Source: Climacium dendroides
Lineage: Eukaryota; Streptophyta; Bryopsida; Hypnales; Climaciaceae
NCBI GenBank assembly: GCA_950106755.1
Contig: OX467089.1
Location: 18,085,345 to 18,149,344, forward strand
Reading direction: 5' to 3'
Length of the DNA stretch: 64,000 bases
The notes under the pieces are model-generated. The model worked only from the letters and a program-made list of their open reading frames with translations. It made no database searches and was not told the DNA's origin. The position numbers and the translations under genes were made by a program. Of the stretch, positions 55,746 to 64,000 are shown piece after piece (position 1 is the first letter of the stretch; each line of letters starts with the position of its first letter).

Positions 55746-56450
55746 ATGGAAAGTTTGACGATTTTCTCGAGGAAGGGTCATTCAGGACAATGCTGTGTAG
55801 CATCTGCAAGTTTGGAAGGGCCAAATGAATTGTCGAGGGGAGCTTCCCTATTCTGCGGGTGGGTTCGGAGGCAGACAATCACGGCGCTCAGGTGGGGAGG
55901 CCAGGTGTGGTGTCTGCCTTCGGCGCCCGTCAACTTCGATGCAGTGGAATTCGCAGAATCATCGGTGAGTACTTTCATCCCTGTGAAATCATGTGAAAAC
56001 TCACATGTCAAGCCTTGTTCTGCTCTGCTGTTATTGACTTTAGTTGTCGAATTAAGCTAGAGGATTTTATTTGCAGCACTTTAAGCATTTGAACATGAGG
56101 AGTGTGCTTTCATTGGGAGATCGCTAGAGAGATGTGGAGAGATCACTTTGGGTTCAAGAGACAAATCTGTTATAAGCAAATTTTTATCACTGTGTAAGAA
56201 GTTCTTATGCAATTTCAAAGTGGGAGGTTGTAGACCAGTATAAGTGACAGTGGACAACCCTATTTCCATTCAAGGATCAGATATTTATATGATCCTTGAA
56301 TGGCCGTAGATATTTATCCAAGTCGTGCTTGCGTCCCTTGCTAGTAAGTGAGCCAAGTGTTTGAATAGATGAATTGTTGTTGGTAATATGGGTTAATATA
56401 GATGATGGCATCAGGTCCGTTACGATGTTAGTATCCTGTACCTGATGTCT
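55320..56450. repeat. Duplicated intronic segments flanking CTPA exon 1
   Basis: 55320-55660 and 56090-56450 are diverged direct copies. Shared blocks include GAGATCACTTTGGGT, CTTATGCAAT, GTAGGAGGTTGTA/GTGGGAGGTTGTA, TTTCCATTC and GTTGTTGGTA. Each precedes an exon acceptor (TTTTGGCAG; TTTTTTGTCGCAG). Confidence 0.75.
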
Positions 56451-59400
56451 ATTTTTTGTCGCAGGCATTTCAGTCTCATTGGCAAGCTGCAATGAAGAGG
56501 CGCGGCTTAGTTTTCATCCTCAGTTCTTTGCTTGTAACTGGAGCCCTAGCGAGCTTTGCCCTTCAGCCCTCATGTACGTTCTTCCATTATTTCATTTCGT
56601 CAAATTCGATTGGATATTGGATATTGCCTTTTTCTTCCAGTGTTCCGTCAAGAAATCCTGTGACTAGCCGCAAGAAAGGAATCACTCTTTTGCATGTCTT
56701 TTGAACTGAATCTTATGGCATGTTCACTTCTAGAACCAGCTTTAAAGAACCTGTGATTGATAAGGTGACTATGCTTGCTTCCAGTGTCATTGACGGAAGA
56801 GAATCTTCTCTTTCTTGAGGCATGGCGGACTGTTGATCGTGCTTATGTGGACAAATCATTCAATGGTCAGAGCTGGTTTAGATACCGTGAAAGTGCTCTA
56901 AAAAAAGAGCCGATGACGACACGAGAGGACACTTGTACGATCTTCTTTCTCCTCCTCAATTGAATCAAAACTTGTTCTTTAAGTTCTCCTGTCCTTAATG
57001 GCAGATGTTGAGCTATTAGTTACATAGACATTCATATTTCTCTAGTAGCATGCACAAGAGATCTTGAACCCAAGCCGTGTTTGGATGGTACCATCTCTGC
57101 TGCAATAGACCTAAATTTGTGTAGGAACTCTATTGTCACCACGGATGTTTATTGCTGCCGTGCTCTGCGTCTTGCCTGTTTCATCTTATATGTTCAAGCA
57201 GGGATGTCAGCTGACTCAGCTTTAATCAGGATTGGCTGTGTGCATACCGTGGTTGCTCAGACGCAGCCATTCGAAAGATGCTGGCAACTCTGGACGACCC
57301 TTTTACTCGATTTCTGGAACCCGAGAAATTCAAAAGCTTGCAGGTGAGTTCGGGCTTCTAGAGTTTTATTCGAAATAGTTGATTCTCGCTCCCGCACAAA
57401 GGAGCACCTTCACAACAATCTTTGCAATTCTTATGTTAGATTTCCTTTTTGAGCTGAAGGGTGTTCTTAACTGGTCATGCAGTCAGGTACAAATGGTGCT
57501 GTGACTGGGGTTGGATTGGAAGTTGGTTTCAACACAAGTGACTCGAGTACCTCAAACGAAGATTTGGTGGTAGTATCTCCTGTTTCAGGCGGCCCTGCGG
57601 CACGTGCAGGAGTGGTTCCAGGAGATTTAATTATGGCCATCGATGGTATCCCGACGCACGGCATGGGTCTCTATGACGCAGCAAGGCGTCTGCAGTAAGT
57701 TTTTCATTTCCTGAACCTTTCCACTAATGCACAGACAATTACATTTGACAAAGACAGAACGAATTCTCCAGGAAGCAACACAGTGCTTACTTTAAATAAC
57801 GCAGTGAAGAATATTTTTTATAATGTACCCTTATCATTGCTTATTCTCGTTGGCAATATAATACTCAGCTTTTTGGCTCCTGCAACAGGGGTCCAGTACA
57901 ATCTGAAGTTCAACTAACATTACTGAAGAAAGAATCTACAATTCCGAAGACAATCACTGTCACGTAAGCTCTCTACCTTCTTCAACATAAACGATTCTAC
58001 TTTCGAGTGGTGACTTCTAATCAGGATCTAAAAGGTTTGACAATCAATTTCTCTACCTTGTTTTGGCAGGAGAGAGAAAATCACGCTGAATCCAGTCACA
58101 TGGCGATTGTGTGAGGTTCCACAAACAGATGGATCAGCCCCACTTAAGCTGGGCTACATTCGGCTCTCTACTTTCAATCAGAATTCCTCCAGTATGTCAT
58201 CTATGAAGCTTCTTCTACCTTTGGAATGTTGATTTCTCATATAATTCAGACATGATGTTTCTTCGCATTGGAACCCTTTCTTCGAGTTCGTACTGGATGG
58301 CATCTAGAACATAGTTTTGGTATCCATCTTCTCTGACGATTAAGTTCATGTTCCGGTTGCTGAGAAAGTAGCTTTTTTCGCTTTTAGATTGAGATATGAA
58401 TGCAGTTTTGCTTACATTTCTGCAGTGTTGTGTTCCAACTAATATTCGTTTTGTACAACGCAGATGCTGTGAAGAAAGCTATTGAAACTTTGCAAGAAAG
58501 TGGTGCAGCGGCATTTATACTCGACATCCGTAATAACAGGTTTTACTTCACAACTTGACTGCGTAGTTTTATGTTTGCAAGTGTTTGGAACATATTAAAT
58601 CTGTTATAAGCAAAGTGGTGCTGCAGTGACTCTATTTATGGTAGACTACGTACGCTTCTTTTGTTTCCCTCAAAGTTTACTGAACATTATGACTTCTTTA
58701 TGACTTCTCTTTTGACACGAAAGTCATGTTCTGTTGCAGCGGTGGTTTATTTCCTTCTGGAATCGAGATAGCAAAGATGTGGTAAGTTATAAGAAATTAC
58801 CATTGATCTTTAATCTTTTCCATGAATTAGATTATTTTAGTTCGTAACTACAATCTCTTGCAATTATTGCAGAGAAATAGTATTTGCTCAATAGTTTCTC
58901 TGGATATTCTTCTTCCGAACATTAACAAGGTTTTAGCAGGATGATGCTAAGCTTGTATTCGTATTTTCACCAGGCTGGACAAAGGTGTCATTGTGTACAT
59001 TGCCGACAGCATGGGCGTCCGAGATATCTATGACACTGACGGAGACTCGGCTATCTCTACCAAAGAACCTCTAGCTGTATTGGTAAGCTGGTTCGAGAAT
59101 CTCTCTTCTCTGCAATCGACATTAATGATAGGAGTTTTCAAAGTCAAACAACATGGTTGACCTCGTATACGTTAGAACTCTGCCCTCTGTTGAATGCCAG
59201 ACCTTTCAGAAGCAGGTTCTGGTAAGTCTTCTGTCATGCTTTTTTGAAGCGATTTGTGGATGTTTGAATAGGTAAACAAGGGTACAGCGAGTGCAAGTGA
59301 AATTCTAGCAGGAGCTCTCAAGGACAATAAGCGGGCTGTAATTCTAGGGGAACCGACATTTGGCAAGGGGTAAGAAAACGACTGTCGCCATCTAATCGAG

Positions 59401-59973
59401 TTTGCCATAGAAGATGAAGCGTGTCTGTCTCGTGCTTCGAGTCGCTTGTGTTTTATCAGTGTTAGTTGTGCAAGTCTACAGTTTGCATGCCATTTTTTGG
59501 TCTAATTCATGATCTCTCGTGAGCAGGAGAATACAGTCTGTGTTCCAGTTATCTGATGGTTCAGGCATGGCTGTCACTATTGCTCGCTACGAAACTCCAG
59601 GTCATATCAACATCGACAAGGTACACTAGCTCTCCACTCACCATTTACTCTACCATTGAGTTTCGTTCATAACACTGGATGTCTGAACTGCCTCCACTGT
59701 TCATGAAGTCAGCTGTAAATGAAGATGGATGTCTTTATGACTGCATCAAGGTTCTTCACTTTTCATGAGCTCAGTAGGTGACAATTTACAGGTATGCCTA
59801 CGTTCTATGGAGTAGCATGTTGATGTTGGTTTCTTGTGTGAACCTAGGTGGGTATCACCCCTGATCGCCCCCTTCCTGCCGCATTGCCCATGGACGAGGA
59901 GGCGTTCTGCCGTTGCCTTGAAGATCCTTCCTCAGACTGCAATTTCTCTTTCACCTCTTTGTTTAGTGGATAG
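55746..59973 (+). CDS. CTPA: Chloroplast D1 C-terminal processing protease (S41 peptidase)
   Basis: Thirteen exons: 55746-55964, 56465-56573, 56785-56934, 57261-57343, 57483-57694, 57889-57963, 58070-58191, 58464-58539, 58740-58781, 58974-59082, 59272-59369, 59527-59620 and 59848-59973. All are GT-AG; total 1515 nt, 504 residues. The enzyme removes the C-terminal extension of photosystem II D1 in the thylakoid lumen so the manganese cluster can assemble. Residues 1-82 form a chloroplast transit region. [18 protein letters not shown] (about 85-102) is a lumen-targeting hydrophobic segment. [18 protein letters not shown] starts the mature enzyme. A PDZ domain runs from about 190 to 285 ([22 protein letters not shown]). 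The peptidase has [10 protein letters not shown] and the Ser-Lys dyad: Ser406 in TASASE and Lys431 in TFGKG. Length and order fit the family. The start is the first Met giving a plausible transit peptide. Confidence 0.93.
56266..56303. repeat. Perfect 14-bp hairpin in CTPA intron 1
   Basis: CCATTCAAGGATCA (56266-56279) and TGATCCTTGAATGG (56290-56303) are exact complements around a 10-base AT loop. The sister copy near 55515 has only the left arm, so the right arm arose by a local inverted duplication. Confidence 0.85.
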
Positions 59974-61937
59974 TTTGTGTTGGCAGAATGCTCCCAGTTC
60001 CTGATCATCTTTCTTGTTGAAGCTCGCACCCAGTATTGACATGCGCAGCCAAGCGTACGGGATAATTTCGTGCCCTCATCTGTTCATGATATGTTTGCAT
60101 TCATGGCGAAGTTTGAGCGATGAGCCAAGTGCTCAGTTGTAATCTTATTCTTGATTTGTTGAAGGTGATGTCCTAATGGATATCTAGCAATTGATCTCGC
60201 CTCACTCATTGAATGTAAGAAATACATCCTGACGCCCTAATATGTGTCTCCCATTTCTGAGCAATGTACGTAACAGTCCATCTTGTTAATCTAACCTGTC
60301 TCTTCTACTATCTCCTATCTCCTAAGCAGCGTTTTTTTGTTTTTTTTCTGATTTGGCGGCTATTTGCACCCAAGTAATGGGCGCTGCATCACACCCTCCA
60401 AATAAAAATAGCACTGAAAGAGTGGCAAGTATATCGTATGTGTTAATGTGATATTTTCTATCCAATATGTGGATGAATGTTGAAATTTGGAGCACCACTA
60501 ATATTTAAAAACTTTGACATTTAATAAAAAAATGGAGAAATAAATAAAAAATAAAAAATAAAAAATTGCTCCTAAATTTCAAGGATATTATTTTTATATT
60601 AAATTTAAAGATTACTTACGAATTGAATCTTCCCTCATCCCATCTTTGATTTCCCATTTATTCTCATTAAGTCTATCATCATGTTTGTTTCCAAAAACAA
60701 GCATCCCACACAATTGGGCTTGTTCAAAATTACTTTGGTTGAGATAGAATGGCCCATTAGATGAGATTTGGAGATTGTAAACTATAAAGGGCTACAAGTT
60801 CCTAGATTATTGGGAACATAGGAATTGTACCAAATCAACTCCATGATGTGGCTACAATTGCCATATTAGATAATAATATTTAATTCATTTTAAAAAATAG
60901 ATATTAAAAAAATATTTAATTTTTAAAAAAATATTTTAATATTTTTGATTTATTGACTTATTAAAATTTTAAATTATTTTTTAAATACTTCTTATTCCAG
61001 CCAACAATGGCTAGTTCACAACATGGAAAACAAGTCTGAAATGGCCCTCTAATGCCCCCAAAAAACATCTAATGACATATTGAATTCTATAAAGTAGAGG
61101 TAGGTTACAAGCGTTTTAGTGTTTCATGTAGTTACATCATGAAATTTTTGTTCAACCATATCAATGAATTTTAAGTTAGGGACATCCAAAAGTTCCCCTT
61201 TTTTTTTATCAAATCATATTACTATTATTAAACTTGTCAAATTTTTATTTTTTCTTGTATTGGCAATTGAAAGAGGATTTCAATGCAATAGAAAAGACAC
61301 TAAACTGGCCACTTATCCACCAAACAAAATCATGTTGAATTGTCAAGTAATTTACAGAAAATGGACAACGCCTGCTGTGTCCAAAACAATTTTCCTACCT
61401 TGAAGAGAACTGCGCAAGTCACACAAAAAATGCTTGTTTGTTTGCAACCGCAACTTAGTTTGCATCCAAGCAACCTCGGGATCTGCAAATTTGCAAAAAA
61501 TGGTTGATGTGAGAGTCAAACAAGCTGCCCCAAGTGACGACTGAGGCTCACACAGTTGCCTCCCAAATAGTAGTCGGGATTTTTTGGAGAATGCAAGTGG
61601 TGTCTAAATTAGTCTTTCTAACTCACCTTTAGAGGCAGCTCACATTCTCAATCCAAAGCTTCAGAACTGCCAATTAGCAAGTGCTGTCATCTGATCGATG
61701 GTGTAGTCATTAGAGTGCAACCATTCAGTGGAAATTGAAAATAGGGATTTAAGTAACTTCAGAATCTTGCTCAGCCTCCAGGCTCTGTGTTGGCTTCCAA
61801 ATCCAAACTGTAGCCTGGGCATGATTCTAAACCCCAAGCTAGAATTATCAATTCTCAAACTAGTACATTCCTTATAGAAACTTCAAATCAGGTTGTTCAA
61901 ATCGCCTGCAGAACTCTCGAGTCTCGATTTTGTGACA
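59974..61937. other. Intergenic DNA downstream of CTPA
   Basis: 3' flank of CTPA, then AT-rich DNA (60480-61000, many A/T runs) with no recognised gene or repeat. Confidence 0.5.
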
Positions 61938-63728
61938 ATGGAGGCGCGCCCCAAAGATTTGGAGGCGTTTTACATCTTTTAGGAGCTCAACTACATTTAC
62001 GCTTACCCCAATTTGTTCAAAGCGGCTCTGGACCTCAAGATTCCTGACATTTTGGCGGCAGCAAGTCCGGGGGAGTCTCTCACACTGCAACAGATCACAG
62101 ACCAATTGCCTTGTAAGTCTCACGACGTTGCTCAGAAACTGAGACGCATTCTTTGCCTTCTCACCCATAAAGGGATCTTCTCACTACTAGAAAATTTAGT
62201 TTTTTTGTTGTTTTGGTTGCGTTGATCCGGTCAAAATCTGACAGAAATCTGTTGATTTCAACAGATTTCTGTCAGATTTTGACCGGATCAACGCAACCAA
62301 AACAACAAAAAAACTAAATTTTCTAGTAGTGTCTCTGCATCATACTCCGAGCCCATGAGGTAGTGAGTCTTTCACAATCTTCTAAACTCTAATACTTTGC
62401 ATATCTTGTGATCATGCATTCTTTTTAAGGATCAACTGATTTGGCTACGTTACATTCAAGGTTACACTCAAGGTTAGTAAGTGTGTAGGAGACCCTGGAA
62501 GGACATTGTAGAAATGGTGGCTATAAAGAGGTTTGAGAGTACCAGTTTCTTGACATGTTCAGATTCTTGATTGGAGACTTTTTGACATGTGACAAGCAAG
62601 AACTGCAAGTATCACAGAAGTCTCCAAGCTCCTCGTCACAAACTCTGAATTCAACTTAAACCCGTTCACCGTGTTCATGCAACGATGTGCTAGCCATTCG
62701 ACCACCTTCGGGAAGTTGTGGAGGAGGATGCAAATGGGTTCGAGCTTGCGAACGGCAATGGCATTTGGATCTACGGAAGTTTGAAACCGGAGTTTAGCGA
62801 AGTGTTCAACGAAGCCATGTGGTGTGCCTCCAAGTTGATGAATATTGTGATTGCAAGATGTTACGAGGGGTTCAAGAATGTGCATTGCGTGGTAGACGTT
62901 GGGGGCGGTGTGGGTGGCGCATTGGCCTTGATCGTGGCCGAGCATCCTCACATCCGAGGACGAAACTTTAACTTGCCTCAAGCTATTGCTACTGCTCCCT
63001 CAATTCCTGGTGAGTGAATCATCCTCTCACAATTCTTTTATCGGGTCCCCGCCACAGTTGACGCACTTGGATTATTTCGATAGTGTACTATTTGTAGATC
63101 TAATTCCCAAACTTTTCCACTGCAACATAGTTTGAATGTGTGACTTGAATCTACAGTTTGGCAAGTGTGCAAAATGTTCATACTATTGTAAACAGTTTTG
63201 AGTGGACTTCCAAAATAGGGGGTCCAAGATTTGTGATCTGCTTTGTAACGTAGAGCTTGCTGGATAGTCTGCAAGCACCGTTTCTTGATCTGTTTTCAAT
63301 TATCATTGGGATGGCTCTTAGCATTAGGTTGAGGCTACTTATTCCGGTGAATATTGCACGTTTGCTTTGTTATTTCGGTAGCTACACTACGGTTTTTAGA
63401 AATTTACAACAAAATCTCCAACACATTTTCTTTAGACTCTGGCTACATATTCACATTTTACACTTTCAATTTTTAGATAGGTTTGTCGATGGACCCAAGA
63501 CTCCCAGAAGATTTTGTAGAAAATTTGCATTATTTAGTTCAAAAAATAATGATTGTTTAGTTCAAGCTTTGTTTGTCTTGATTGCATCTTGATACTCATG
63601 ATTTTTGAACATCAGTTTTTTATATAACATGGTGATGACTAACAGAAGCAGATTAATTTGTAGGTGTTAAGCATGTCCCTGGGAGTTTCTTAGAGTTTGT
63701 TCCATCAGGAGATGTCATTCTCATGCAG
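61938..63728 (+). pseudogene. Caffeate-type O-methyltransferase pseudogene
   Basis: Exon one (ATG 61938, donor about 62360) codes for the plant OMT dimerisation region: LFKAALDLKIPDILAAASPG, LTLQQITDQLP and VAQKLRRILCLL. Exon two (about 62590-63010, donor GTGAGT) has ITEVSKLLVTNSEFNLNPFT, the AdoMet motif VDVGGGVG and FNLPQAIATAPSIPG. A third exon (63664-63728) reads VKHVPGSFLEFVPSGDVILM. Later exons with the catalytic His would lie beyond the window. Defects: in-frame TAG at 61980-61982 (codon 15), a MITE at 62182-62331, and a one-base frameshift near 62697 between FMQRCASH and DHLREVVEED. Active relatives methylate phenolic hydroxyls using S-adenosylmethionine. Confidence 0.85.
62182..62331. 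mobile_element. Perfectly palindromic CACTA MITE (150 bp)
   Basis: The element runs from CACTACTAGAAA to TTTCTAGTAGTG, flanked by target duplication TCT (62179-62181 and 62332-62334). The two 74-base arms are exact complements around two central T bases. It interrupts OMT exon one. Any transcript across it would fold into a long hairpin. Confidence 0.93.
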
Positions 63729-64000
63729 GTATGCAATTCCTAACTCTATTCCAACTTCTGATCTGAGAGAACAATTTGTGATGCTCTTTGCTTCTTCCTC
63801 ACATGGAGTAGTATATACTTATTCTGAGCTGAATTGTTATCGGCACTGTAGTATCATGTCAACATGTGTAAGGTAAACACAACTAATAGCAACTTTTTGT
63901 CAAAACCGTCATTGTAGATTCTTGCACAAGATGTACACACACTCTCCACATGAGATTAGAATTTCAACATAGGAAAGATTCTAGATGTGCTGTGAAAATA

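Noticed and set aside
61661..61858. Short frames upstream of the OMT pseudogene
   Set aside because: No motif, no plausible start context, and no conservation signal visible.

Overview
The window is nuclear DNA of a land plant, most likely a bryophyte-grade or early-diverging lineage (inference). The evidence is two intron-rich single-copy plant genes, a peroxin APEM9 homologue and a chloroplast D1 C-terminal processing protease (CTPA), with small introns of about 100-500 bp. There is also a plant O-methyltransferase pseudogene, and En/Spm (CACTA) and Ty3/gypsy elements typical of plants. Genus and species cannot be read from the sequence.

Layout. 1-1067: 3' part of a DUF7869-type (transposase-like) gene, + strand. 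1068-1847: AT-rich, non-coding, with a tRNA-like remnant and an inverted repeat. 1848-3097: a broken LTR fragment. 3098-38872: a minus-strand Ty3/gypsy element with very long LTRs (gag-pro at 31.4-34.4 kb, RT/RNase H/integrase at 8.3-10.97 kb). This element is split by a complete 20.4-kb CACTA transposon (10974-31383; TIRs CACTACAACAA, 3-bp target duplication GGT). Its left LTR is split by a solo LTR of a second family (5093-6725; target duplication ATGAT). 38873-46.5 kb: an older TNP2 CACTA remnant, broken on its left by the gypsy element and internally by a second solo LTR (40674-44583; target duplication GTGAC), which itself carries two small CACTA MITEs. 46.5-50.4 kb: tandem repeats and featureless AT-rich DNA. 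50467-53648: APEM9 (- strand). 55746-59973: CTPA (+ strand), divergent from APEM9. 61938-63728: O-methyltransferase pseudogene with a perfectly palindromic CACTA MITE in its first exon.

How the parts relate. The insertion order can be read from the target duplications: old CACTA remnant, then gypsy element and solo LTRs, then the 20-kb CACTA. The large CACTA encodes a TNP2 transposase (leftward) and a TNPA/DUF8039-type accessory protein (rightward). AGTCATATT-type motif arrays lie at both ends and near the internal gene starts. It also carries pieces of at least two host genes: a SET-domain remnant inside the TNP2 gene and two exons of a RAD5A-like HIRAN domain.

The most unusual feature is in the gypsy LTRs. 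Both related LTR families carry a long sense-strand ORF of unknown function inside the LTR. In the better copy this ORF lies between two TATA-like boxes, suggesting an LTR with its own gene and possibly two promoters.

All coordinates and splice sites were read by eye. Family names rest on remembered motifs, not on a database search.
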